Of a stretch of 64,000 nucleotides of DNA, positions 54,824 through 64,000 are shown one piece after another; positions within the stretch are counted from its first letter, which is position 1, and the number at the start of each line of letters is the position of its first letter. The notes beneath the pieces are model-generated. The model was given only the letters and a program-made list of their open reading frames with translations. It ran no database searches and had not been told where the DNA came from. The stretch lies in assembly GCA_029168955.1 (NCBI GenBank), contig JAPDOI010000709.1, positions 186,001 to 250,000 on the forward strand, read 5' to 3'. Position numbers and translations under genes: made by a program. This DNA is from Aplectana chamaeleonis (lineage: Eukaryota; Nematoda; Chromadorea; Rhabditida; Cosmocercidae).

Positions 54824-57480
54824 GTGCGTGAATACGATATTTCTCTAACACTATTTTAGAGTGATAATATACGCGAAATGGGCGCTAACGGCGTTTAAGA
54901 GCAGCGGTCTGGGTTTAATGCAAGACATTTACCTTTGAAAATGTTGTTTTACAGATGCAAAATGTAGTTTAATTCTTTCCGCTCCGCTATAAAGCAAAGA
55001 AGCTAGAGCTATAAAAACCTTTTATCATTTATTTGCAGACGTTTCCTTCCGTCTGACAGACGGAAATGAGATCAGTGGTGGTGTGCAGGTCTTCTTCAAA
55101 GGTATCTGGCAACCAGTGTGTGCTCAGAACTTCGGACAACGTGCTGCTGATAGAATTTGCTCTGACATGAACATGGGGTAAGTAAAGCATTCAGAAGTGG
55201 TCAGAAGGATCCAACCAAAAACAATTCAAAGTCAGAAGGACCTAAGTACAATACCGCCGCTATCGAAGGGAAAAAATGGGCGAAATGGGCAAAGTGAGCA
55301 ACTAAACCGTCTTTCGACCACAACACACCTTAAAGTGCTCCGTTGTCAATTTTGAAAGGACCAAAATGTTCACCGTCCCACAACCTATCTAACTATATGA
55401 GACAAAATTGAAATTCACTCATGAAAAGGCCTTTTAGGATGGAGTTAGTCATGAATTTTATGTTATCACAAGATAACGAGCCCATTCGGTAAAAAACAGC
55501 TGTACGCGATCTCTAGCAGGGTCAAAATGGAAATGTATTCCGTCTTAAAAATAATATTGCTCTCGAATTTTACAAAATATTCTCACACGATCGGCTAGAT
55601 CACGACATGCTGTACATTTTAGCGTTTTCGAAATTGAAAATGGAGCACTTTGAGGCGAGTTGTGGTCGAAAGACGCTTTAGTGGCCCACTTTGCCCATTT
55701 CGACCAATTTTTCCCTTGGATAGCGGCGGTATTGTACATATTGGTTGTCGGTTTTGTAAATGAGACGCGCTGATGAACGCTGTAGTTCAGGACACCAGCA
55801 GATGTCATAACTTCCTCGAAAACGAACACCAACGGTTGGTTGATCAATTGTGGCGAGCTATGCTCTCTTCGGGGGCTCATGCAGTGCGATCGACTAGCCC
55901 GTATTCGTTGCCGTTCGCAAAAACTCGGTACATGCTCACACTTGTTTGGTTTTCAACAGAACGTCACACGAATATTTCTTAAAGGCAGCATACACGCTCG
56001 CAAGCATAGTCGAGATAACAGCATAGATAGGTCCGCACGGCCCGTACTATGTCGTCAACGACATTTGAAGCGCTGAAAACTGTCCAGGATGACAATATTT
56101 GACAATGTTTGAGCAATCTTGCCTTCCACGCCCGTATTTTCACACCCCTTCGAGTAACAGAATGAGAATCGATACTTGTGAAAACGTGTGATAATTGAGA
56201 GTGATAGCACTATGAAATAGGAGTGCACGAGAGAAATAGCTTGGTTGACTTGAGTATAACATGTCTGCATATATATTGACTCTCGTCCACTTTCGAGAAT
56301 GCCGCTCTACTTTGGCTGACCTCTTGAAATGGAGGATTTTATCAGTGCACAAACATGTTATACTCAAGTAAACCAAGCTATTTCTCACGTGCACTCCCAT
56401 TTGATAGTGCTATCACTCTCAACTATCACACGTTTTCACAAGTATCGATTCTCATTCTGTTACTCAAAGGGGTGTGAAAATACGGGCGTGGAAGGCAAGA
56501 TTGCTCAAACATTGTCAAATACTGTCATCCTGGACAGTTTTCAGTGCTTCAAACGTCGTTGACGACATAGTACGGGCCGTGCGGACCTATCTATACTGTT
56601 ATCTCGACCACGCTTGCGAGCGTGTATGCTGCCTTTAACAGCCTTATAGTAATCAGAGTTCGCCTTGCAGCTGGTTCGAACTCATGTGGCGTTCGTCAGG
56701 TAAATGCAGTTGCACGAGATCCCCTTCATGTACGCTTCGCTCGAGTCGTTGGTGGTTTTGAGACCGTCGCCGGAGCGTTTCCTTGGACAGCTTCGATTAG
56801 GAAGAGATCCGTGAGTTTGGGCGCTAATCGCGTGACCGTCGAATGCAGTCGTTTAGTTTTCTTTTTGGGCTTTTCACCAAGCATCCACTCTGTACTGGAA
56901 CGAAATATCCGCGGCGGTCCTGCGCGGAGACAAAGGAAAGACAGTGGGAGTGGATGGATGGAGAAAACAGCATTCACGAACACAGGCAGGGGCAGGGTTG
57001 AGCAGGGTTGCGACCTGGCGCAAAGGAGGGTCGTAGAAATTTTGGGAATTGCTGGAAGCACTGAAAATTTGGGGGCGGGGCTCGTAAAATGTTTGGAGAA
57101 AAACGGGAATTTCTCGAAACCAATTGGAAAGGTTAAATGAGGTAGGAATAAGGAAATTGCCTTTTATAACCACAAGTTTAAAATTTCTCCAAATTTATCA
57201 CTCAAAGTGAGCTAAAGCAATTTCTCATCTAGAGAGGGGGGATCGTAAATTTTTGAAAATTTACTTCCAAATCTCGGTCAACAAGGGGGGGCGTAGCTTC
57301 GACAAAAATTGGCGCAACGGCCTGCCCAACCCTGGGCACGGGATGGAACGGAGCATATACCGCCCCGAAATAGAGTGCAAGCCTTATTGATCGTATTGGA
57401 TCATTCCAGACTGATGCTCATAATTGCGGCGCAAGCGTTCTGGACAGGACTCACCTCATCACAGCAGCTCATTGCTTTGA
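54700..57480 (+). CDS. Mosaic serine protease gene (LDLa-SRCR-trypsin), partial, five exons
   Basis: Five exons join in a consistent reading frame: 54700-54823, 55039-55177, 55791 to about 55927, 56671-56810 and 57410-57480. Together they encode an LDL-receptor class A module, an SRCR module, a linker cysteine, the activation site R|VVGG and the catalytic histidine in LITAAHCFE. Enzymes with this order (corin, TMPRSS and related invertebrate proteases) are secreted or type II membrane trypsin-fold proteases made as zymogens. The exons for the catalytic Asp and Ser were not found before 64000, so the gene continues past the window or is truncated; the 5' exons (signal or membrane anchor) are also missing. 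Introns 2 and 3 hold MITEs. It is the only convincing host gene in the window. Confidence 0.8.
55039..55177 (+). CDS. Protease exon: SRCR module, first half
   Basis: Acceptor TTATTTGCAG, donor GTAAGT at 55178. The encoded [20 protein letters not shown], then [20 protein letters not shown], is a clear scavenger-receptor cysteine-rich start (VRL..G, GRVEV-like strand, W.VC, A..C). Ends in phase 2. Confidence 0.85.
55246..55738. mobile_element. TIR MITE in intron 2 of the protease gene
   Basis: Ends TACAATACCGCCGCTATC and its complement; the inner arms include AAACCGTCTTTCGACCACAA and its counterpart. It occupies most of the intron. No ORF. Confidence 0.75.
55791..55927 (+). CDS. Protease exon: SRCR module, second half (3' end uncertain)
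   Basis: Acceptor GTAGTTCAG ends at 55790 and restores the phase-2 codon. It encodes [20 protein letters not shown], then [20 protein letters not shown], a cysteine pattern suitable for the C-terminal half of an SRCR domain. Candidate donors at 55901, 55907, 55913 and 55928 all leave phase 1, which matches the next exon, so only the exact end is uncertain. It starts just after one MITE and ends about 55 bp before another. Confidence 0.6.
55983..56634. mobile_element. TTAA foldback MITE family F1, copy 3 (in intron 3 of the protease gene)
   Basis: A 652-bp inverted-arm element with exact TTAA on both sides (55979-55982, 56635-56638) and ends AGGCAGCATACACGCTCG and complement. Nearly identical to 34906-35554. 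It stops 36 bp before the next exon. Confidence 0.9.
56671..56810 (+). CDS. Protease exon: linker cysteine and zymogen activation site
   Basis: Acceptor CGCCTTGCAG, donor GTGAGT at 56811. It encodes [20 protein letters not shown], then [20 protein letters not shown], then SIRKRS. Cleavage after Arg in FAR|VVGG would activate the enzyme. The linker Cys is the one usually disulfide-bonded to the protease domain, keeping the chains together. The acceptor lies 37 bp after the F1 foldback MITE. Confidence 0.85.
57410..57480 (+). CDS. Protease exon: catalytic histidine segment
   Basis: Acceptor GGATCATTCCAG, donor GTTAGT at 57481. Phase 0 in, phase 2 out. It encodes [20 protein letters not shown] then HCFE, the trypsin-family region with the Cys pair and active-site His (TAAHC). 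The next exon is not identified. Confidence 0.85.
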
Positions 57481-57481
57481 G

Positions 57482-58407
57482 TTAGTGAATCGGCTATTGA
57501 ATATTATGTTTTCTAGGGATCTACGCTGAAAATTCCTGTCATTTCGCTGAGAAAAAGAACACAACTGTATCTAGAAATGAAGAACAGTGTGATTCATATG
57601 TCCACAATGCATACTGCTTCTGGATTTTGGCGTTATGTGGAAATGATAAGGTGAATGAGAATGGAAGTAAGAACAGTAGCTATCGCAAGCTCCCGAGAAG
57701 GAATGAGCGGAATTCCGTTTTCCGATTTTCGCAGGTGGGAGGGAATTCCGAAAAATAGGTGCGAAAGCCGGAACAAGATACGGGAATAACGTTTAATTCT
57801 TCTCCTTCGATGTTCATCTTTTCATCGCGAGATAGGGGTTAAATTTATGCTCCATGTTCGAATACTTGGGCACCTTCAGTAGAATATCTTAGCAAGGAGA
57901 AGGGGAATGGGTGCGGAATTAGAAGAGAGAACGCACAATGTGTTAAAAAGTGTGTACTTATTGAATGGGGGGCGAGTAGAGCATCCCTGAAAGTGGACTC
58001 CAGGAGCACCATTCAGGACGTCACTAGACGAGGGCAGGGCACCGGGGCACGGAGTAAAGTGTTTCTAAAAATGAACGAGGCTTTAGGAACACAGCATGAC
58101 ACATTACTTATTACTTTATTTAACAATTATGCGTTACTGGTCTTTTGTCAACAGCAAACGTAAAACTGCTTTATTGGTGGATAGATGTGCGAGTTATTAG
58201 AACTGTTCACTGGGCTTTCGCGTTCCTAACTGAAAGGGCTGTCGGAAACGCTAGAGCTGTGGAAGTATTTTGTGGTTGAGTGTTCGATTCTAACCTTGCA
58301 CTGCCTTCTACGCCTCTGTAAACGACGATGTCCTTCGAAACGCTCGGCCAGACACAGTTCAACGCAATGCTTAAAGGCTATGGTACGGTTGCTGTCGACA
58401 CGCTCCA
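57482..58407. other. Protease intron or downstream sequence, unassigned
   Basis: No exon with the catalytic Asp (D-I-A-L type) was found. 57695-57730 (GAATGAGCGGAATTCCGTTT) is a remnant of the MITE family complete at 59402. Confidence 0.4.
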
Positions 58408-58837
58408 ACTACGGTGGAAAATCTGACATTTTGTCAGATTTCGTCATCGATCGACAGCACAGCCTATTTTCTGGGTGAGTTACGGTTTTTGTTATTTGTT
58501 CTTGTTTGTTTCTGCTTCATTTTTGTTTCTAACTGTTTAAGTATTGCAAATAGAGGTTTTTCTTAGTGCGTGAGGAAAATTTGCCGCTTGGTCGGGTTCG
58601 ATGGTGTTTTTTTTTTCGAAAGTTTGCCTTACAATTCGAAAAAACGGCGAATTCTCATCACGCACTAGGAAAAGCCCCCATTAGCGATAATGAAAGAGTC
58701 AGAGACAAAAATAAAGCCCAAAAACAAAGCAGAAACAAGCGTGAAAGAAAATGAAAACCCGTAACTAACCCAGAAAATCAGCTGTGCTGTCGATCGATGA
58801 CGAAATCAGGCAAAGCACCAGATTTTCACCGTAGTTT
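58408..58837. mobile_element. Foldback MITE, about 430 bp
   Basis: Arms of about 120-190 bp: AACTACGGTGGAAAATCTG, GTCATCGATCGACAGCACAG on the left, with complements at 58720-58837. The centre is T-rich with no ORF. Confidence 0.75.
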
Positions 58838-59401
58838 TGGTGTGTCGGCCGCCACCGCATCAAAGTCTTTTAACATTGCGGTAAACTATATACAGTTAGG
58901 TCCGTGGCTTGCTTCCTCAAGAAAAAGCGCTCACCCATAGCTGGCGCGGATGGCCTAAATCTCAACGGCGGCTGGCTGTATGGTAAGCTGACCGGCCGCG
59001 CTCTTCTCTCGGCGTGAATCGATTAGCGGGCAGGCGCAAATGACCTTCTTCGCCAGCCGCGGGGGGGGGGGGGTGGGATTCAAATGTTTCTTCGTGAGGA
59101 AACAAGCCGCGAATCTAACTATAAATAAACCTGTTCAGCTACGAACATTGAAGGCAGAAAGTAGGGGTAAACAACAACTGTAAAGCTTGTTGAGAGTGCA
59201 CGGAGACTCGGGAACACCGCTCGTAAGTCCTTAGAAGCGAGCAGAGCATCCGGAGCACCGCCTAATAGTTTAGTGGAAGTGGGCTGGGATTTGAGAGCCT
59301 CATCTCTTGCACTCGGGGGGTTGGACGACAGCCCAATATGAGTTGCATCCCAGCGGTGATATGTCAACCACAGGTGCTCCCAACGCATACTAGGTTTCGA
59401 C
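58838..59401. other. Unassigned sequence
   Basis: No gene recognised. A G-run lies at about 59061-59073. Confidence 0.35.
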
Positions 59402-59580
59402 CAGGGATGAGCGGTAAACCGTTTTCCGAATTCCGATTTCTGCAGCTTTTTTGAACTCCGAATTCCGTTTTCTGAGATTTTGAAGCTTGGTCCGGTTCCC
59501 GAAATCCGATTTCCGAACTACGGGATGTTGTTCTGATTTCCGGATTTCAAAAAGCAAAATTTTCATTCCGCTCATCCCTG
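59402..59580. mobile_element. MITE, 179 bp, with CAGGGATGAGCGG ends
   Basis: Terminal inverted repeats CAGGGATGAGCGG and CCGCTCATCCCTG. The interior is made of repeated ATTCCG(T/A)TTTC motifs in both orientations. A fragment of the same family lies at 57695. Confidence 0.8.
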
Positions 59581-60299
59581 TCATCGACTCCTATAGTCCA
59601 ACTGTGTATACTGGGCAAGCATTCAGCTCCGTACCCCAATATGCTTTTCTCAAGCACGACTTTCAAACGTCTTGATTATGTAATGAATGTAATTTCAGTC
59701 GAAAAAATCGAACATTGCTCAAAGTCGAAGCTGTATTCTTACTCAATGCTTCTTCGCTGCTCATATAGAAGCCCACTCACTTTTCCGGTTTTCTTATTCT
59801 TTTTTGTAGTAACGAAATCTTATTGAAACCTTTGGGTGGCGAATTTTTTCGTGATCAGGTAACTACCAGGGTTGAGCTAAATTCCGCGTTCCAAGGTTCG
59901 GGATCCGCATTTTCAGCCGTTTTCGGCCATCCATGTTCCGCTTTTGAAGAGGCGTACAAAGTGCAGAGCAAGGCGTCGCGTATACTTCCACCGGCGAGCG
60001 GCGCGGCAAAGTGGAATCCTGTGATCGCCTGATCAACATCATAGAAATCCACTGTTGCGCGCAGCCTGACGGCGGAAATATAAGCGACGCTTAACTAGAA
60101 AATACTGGGTCTACCAAAGTGTTTAGCACCCGATTTTCCCGTAATACACCCGTAATATATTTCAATGCCAAAACTCGGAACGCACCCTTCCGAATTTCTA
60201 TATCTTTATGCCGCTCATCTCTTATAACTCTCGTAACTTGCTGGAATATTGGTTGACTCAGAAGGAAATTTTGCTGCTTTTCAAGATGGAGTGGCGAGA
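59581..60299. other. Unassigned sequence
   Basis: No gene recognised. From 59872, AGGGTTGAGCTAAATTCCGC may be another MITE remnant. Confidence 0.35.
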
Positions 60300-61156
60300 T
60301 GAGCAATTGTTTTTGATCAATTGCATCTTCGACTTCTCTCTTTGTTCAGGTCGGCTCGCATACATCGGGCACAAATGACGGAAGTTACGAGCCTCGTACA
60401 ACCCGTCCACCAAGCTTCCGCAGCTCAATTTTTGAGGGGCCATAACTCCGTTTCAAGGGGGTTTCGTACGATTCCAGAGACATCGTTGGAATCAGCGCGG
60501 GACCGTTTCCAAGAAAGGCACGGAAACTGAAAAACGATTCTGAGGTTGGACTGTGCCTTTAAGAAGCCATAACTCTGTTTCCATGTGGTCTTCTACGATT
60601 CCAGAGACATCATTGGAATCAACATGGGACCGTTTTCAAGACAGATGGGAAAAACAGAAAAACGATTCTTATCGTGAACATTGCCTTCAAAGGCACAGTC
60701 CAACCTCAGTTTCGTTTTTCAGTTTTAGAGCTTATCTTGGAGAAAATGTCGGACTGATCACAATAGTGTCTCCAGAATTGCTCAAAACCCACTACGAACG
60801 GAGTTACGGCCCCTCAAAGATTGTGTTTTCGGACTATGAGAGTTTCGTGGACGAGTTGTCGCGGTCCTGTTTTCCCTCGTCGTTCGTAGTCATCGCGCCG
60901 GAGCAAACCACATTATAAAGTTAGGCCGATAACCAAAGGAAGAACATAGATTTTGATAAGATTCCACTTCACTTCTCTTCCCTATTGAGACTGAAAACTT
61001 CGAAGTGGGCAGAGCGAATGGGTGCTGATTTCGGGGGCGGAGAGAGTGGGTGCTCGTTTTTTCTCGCTTATTCTGAAGAGTTGAGATTCCGCGTCTGGCA
61101 GGGTAGCTACATAAGGCGTCCGGACCAGACTATCAAATTTTACCCACGAGCTTGAA
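60300..61156. mobile_element. Chain of TTAA-type MITEs (family F2 and relatives)
   Basis: Three segments abut at TTAA-like sites. One ends GGTTGGACTGTGCCTTTAA at about 60553 and is an inverted relative of 45173-45657 (CAAATGACGGAAGTTACGAG). One runs from 60553 to about 60685, ending CGTGAACATTGCCTTCAA. One runs 60688-61156 with ends AGGCACAGTCCAACCTC and GAGCTTGAACTGTGTCT. CCAGAGACATC(G/A)TTGGAATCA appears in two of them. Confidence 0.65.
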
Positions 61157-61630
61157 CTGTGTCTTTAGAGGCACAGCACACCATCAGACATGAATTTTGT
61201 GATTTTTATTTGATTGTGCAGTAGACCCGTTCTGTATAACACGTGCCAAGTGCGAGATCTCGAAACCTCCAAACAAACGAGATATAAGCGACCGCCACAG
61301 GCTCTACCTCGTTCGCTCACCACCACATGCCTCACCCCATGCCAGATTTGCAAGCTGGAAAGCAGCTAGATGGATGGATGAGTTCTGGACAAGTCGTCGT
61401 TCTTCAGTCCATTGCTGGGCTGTCTCCATAGCCTGTTTCGCTCTTGTGTACCGATAGCGAATGAAGAGAAATGCAGGCCTGAGACAACTCGTCCACAGGG
61501 TTTGGCGCGGGGTGTGGATATCCACACCGGGGGGTTTGAGCTGCGCAATGGTGGAGGGAGGGGGTCTAAGCTCCACCGGGAGACCACGTGAATCATTCTG
61601 ACCGGGGGTAGTAGGTGGAGTTCGCGCAAT
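61157..61630. other. Unassigned sequence with a 109-codon minus-strand frame
   Basis: Begins with another AGGCACAGC end after TTAG. The minus-strand frame 61633-61304 is proline-rich at its start and shows no domain; it is not called as a gene. Confidence 0.35.
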
Positions 61631-61756
61631 CATTTTAGTCTGATGAGTGAACGGGGCTGCGGCGGTAGATCACCCCGCGCGAATCGAAACCCTATTCTCT
61701 AGTGAGGCCGCCAACCCCGCACGGCCAGCTCCTGGTCCATGCGTCAGACTAAAATG
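61631..61756. other. Hairpin-bounded 126-bp block, possible structured RNA
   Basis: A perfect 13-bp terminal stem (CATTTTAGTCTGA at 61631-61643, TCAGACTAAAATG at 61744-61756) closes 100 GC-rich bases with internal complementarity. TGATGA next to the stem resembles a C box, but no D box (CTGA) sits at the other end. It could be a small MITE or a structured RNA. Confidence 0.35.
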
Positions 61757-62435
61757 AAATCGGAAACCATACACTGTTTAGAAATTATTTTTGCCAATAA
61801 TTCGGTAATACCGTCCAATTAACATGAAACCTTGTTGTAATTAAATTTACGTAAATGTTAAAATTACAGTAAAGCTTCTCCTACTGTTGAATATAAGTCA
61901 CATATGTTCTGGGCGTGTATCCTGGATAGTTTTGTGCTGAATTGCAATTAAGAACAGATTGGAAGCTATGGAATGGGGCGGAGGAAAAGAGTGGATGCAA
62001 TGAATGAAGTAATTGGCAAAGGCGAAGACGACGAGATGTAATAAAGAAATAATTATGTTTTCAGAGAAGAACAGGTCACTTTAAATGTATGGAAAACACG
62101 CTCTAATAAGTGGTTGGATACGAAAATAGGTGCTTCAACATCATCCAGACCAGACATGGCAAAAACACCCGCTAGTTGAAAAGAGCGTCGTCTAATCTGG
62201 TAACGTTTCGAATTTCATTCTCCGATACCCACTCATACACGAAACACACTACGCGAATTCGATCTCGCAAGGTGCTTAATTTTCGAAAAACATTGGACCT
62301 CACATTTTATTGCAAAGTAAGTGACACGAAAATAAGATATTCGAGTCGAGAGTGGTAGATTTACATTTTATACAAGTTTTCAACCTCTAAGATGGACGCT
62401 GAAAGGCACTTCTCTGTGTGGCCCACACCTGTCGC
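61757..62435. other. Unassigned AT-rich sequence
   Basis: About 680 bp; no gene, RNA or repeat recognised. Confidence 0.35.
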
Positions 62436-63649
62436 AGGTGCGGTCGCGCTGGAAGTCTACATTTTTGCAAGGTATGAGTCAGGGGAATACGATGATCGAA
62501 TCCAGCGTAGTCGATTTACCCTTTCTACTCACTTTCACCGTCCAACATAGATGCTGAACACCGCTACAGTATATGGCCTCACACTTTTCTCAGGTGTGGT
62601 CCCACCAAAAGTCGTCAATCTCGAAATTTAGGTGTGACGAGAGCAGAATATTTGAGTCCAGCGTGGTCGATTTACCCTCTATACAATCTTTTACAGTCTC
62701 AGTGTAACGCCGAAGACCGCTACATAGGAAGAGGAACAAGGTAAAAACGTAAAAAAAACGTCCAAGTCCACAAACCTGGAGTACGGTTTTAAAACACCTG
62801 TAACTTAACTTCCAAAAGAGCTTATCCGGATTTGAGCTAAACTAAGAAACTAGGTTTGCAACTCTACCGAATGAAGCTGTACTCGCTCCCAGAGGACGCC
62901 TTACAAAAAAAATTACTAGGTGTGGACATTTGATGTTTTTAGCATAAATGTCCACACCTAGTCAGTGGATTTAGGTGTGAACATTTATACTCAAAACATC
63001 AAATGTCCACACCTAGTATTTTTTGTAAGGCGTCCTCTGGGAGCGAGTACGGCTTCATTCGGTAGGGTTGCAAACCTAGTTTCTTAGTTTAGCTCAAACC
63101 CGGATAAGCTGTTTTGGAAGTTTAGTTACAGGTGTTTTGAAACCGTACTCCAGGTTTGTGGACTTGGACGTTTTTTTTACGTTTTTACCTTGTTCCGCTT
63201 CCTATGTAGCGGTCTTCGGCGTTACACTGAGACTGTAAAAGATTGTATAGAGGGTAAATCGACCACGCTGGACTCAAATATTCTGCTCTCTTCACACCTA
63301 AATTTCGAAATAGACGACTTCTGGTGGGACCACACCTGAGAAAAGTGTGAGGCCTAATAATGTAGCGGTGTTCAGCATCTATGTTGGACGGTGAAAGTGA
63401 GTATTCAGGGTAAATCGACCACGATGGACTCAAATATCTTACTCTCATGACACATAAATTTCAAAAATGCCCCTTTTCAGCGGGACCACATCTGAGAAAA
63501 GTGTGAGGCCTAATACTGTAGCGGTGTTCAGCATCTATGTTGGACGGTGAAAGTGAGTAGAAAGGGTAAATCGACCACGCTGGATTCGATCATCGTATTC
63601 TCCTGACTCATACCTTGCAAAAATGTAGACTTCCAGCGCGACCGCACCT
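62436..63649. mobile_element. Large foldback element (1.2 kb) with repeated units in its arms
   Basis: Ends AGGTGCGGTCGCGCTGGAAG and complement; the centre near 62975 has nested AGGTGTGGACATTTGATG inversions. Each arm contains tandem units of about 155 bp marked by GTCGATTTACCC: two in the left arm (about 62509, 62668) and three in the right (about 63258, 63408, 63565). The arms have therefore changed length independently. No ORF. Confidence 0.85.
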
Positions 63650-64000
63650 ATAATCAAAACCCTTACTTTAGCTAAGTTTTTCTAAAACGTAGGCAACTTC
63701 ATGTAGTCCGTCAAGAAGAGCATCGTCTGTGATCTATTTTATGTTAATGTCTTGTTTTTTTCGGAATGGTTGTTCTTCTTCGAATTATAATCTTTTGGAA
63801 TAAGTTGTCTCTTTTGGAATAAAAGTAGAATCTATTTCAATTTTACCTTAAAGACAGACAATTAACACTCCTGGGAGGAGGTCTGAGAAAATCGCCAAAA
63901 GTTTGCTTTCAGAGGAGGGGGTCTGAGAAAATTTAGCCTTATCCACACCTCGTGCCGAACCCTGCTCGTCCACCTATTTTACCCCCAAATATACCCTCTA
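63650..64000. other. Unassigned window end
   Basis: A short direct duplication GGAGG(GGG)TCTGAGAAAAT occurs at about 63877 and 63915. Nothing else recognised. Confidence 0.35.

Noticed and set aside
56641..56670. Alternative acceptor TTTAACAG at 56639 for the linker exon
   Set aside because: It would need phase 2 from the previous exon, but every candidate donor of exon 55791 leaves phase 1. The acceptor ending at 56670 fits phase 1 and gives the expected linker.
61640..61740. rRNA-like or C/D snoRNA-like gene
   Set aside because: The minus strand resembles GAGAATAGGGTTTCGATTC of 18S rRNA only over a short stretch. A C-box-like TGATGA has no partner D box.

Overview
This is eukaryotic, repeat-dominated DNA, most likely from a parasitic strongylid (clade V, hookworm-like) nematode. 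The evidence is a degraded RTE-type LINE whose endonuclease/reverse transcriptase has the style common in hookworm genomes, a CR1/Jockey-type LINE ending in an AAAT-type microsatellite tail, a Penelope-like GIY-YIG fragment, many short foldback elements, and one host gene with small exons and GT-AG introns. The assignment is inferred; no species is claimed. There is no operon, bacterial gene or CRISPR array.

Layout. 1-6275: a 42-bp tandem array whose unit carries a palindromic CRE-type octamer, interrupted by a 207-bp MITE. 6417-9630: a frameshifted RTE LINE between 12-bp direct repeats. 9706-21208: about 102 copies of a 113-bp satellite built around a 9-bp-stem hairpin. 21620-21945: a short dimerised (84-bp) version of the first array. 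22.2-31.2 kb: foldback elements, a Penelope-like 3' fragment with inverted repeats, a TTAA-flanked MITE, and a second 42-bp array (27986-29925). 31.7-34.0 kb: a third 42-bp array. 35.6-40.8 kb: a region bounded by 155-bp inverted arms that holds a fourth 42-bp array, a second copy of the first MITE and a nested foldback. 41.4-45.2 kb: a nearly intact two-ORF CR1-like LINE. 45.2-54.6 kb: MITEs and foldbacks. 54.7-57.5 kb: five phase-compatible exons of a secreted or membrane mosaic serine protease (LDLa, SRCR, trypsin N-terminal part), with MITEs in its introns. 57.5-64 kb: more MITEs and a 1.2-kb foldback.

The most striking unexplained structure is that four different-looking arrays all have a 42-bp period. 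Two of them visibly split into two 21-bp halves, and they share an alignable core (GGACGTCGT-GAAA-GTG type). They look like one satellite superfamily that expanded and diverged several times within 40 kb. 21 bp is close to two helical turns. Long open frames across the arrays on both strands follow from the period being a multiple of three and are not treated as genes.
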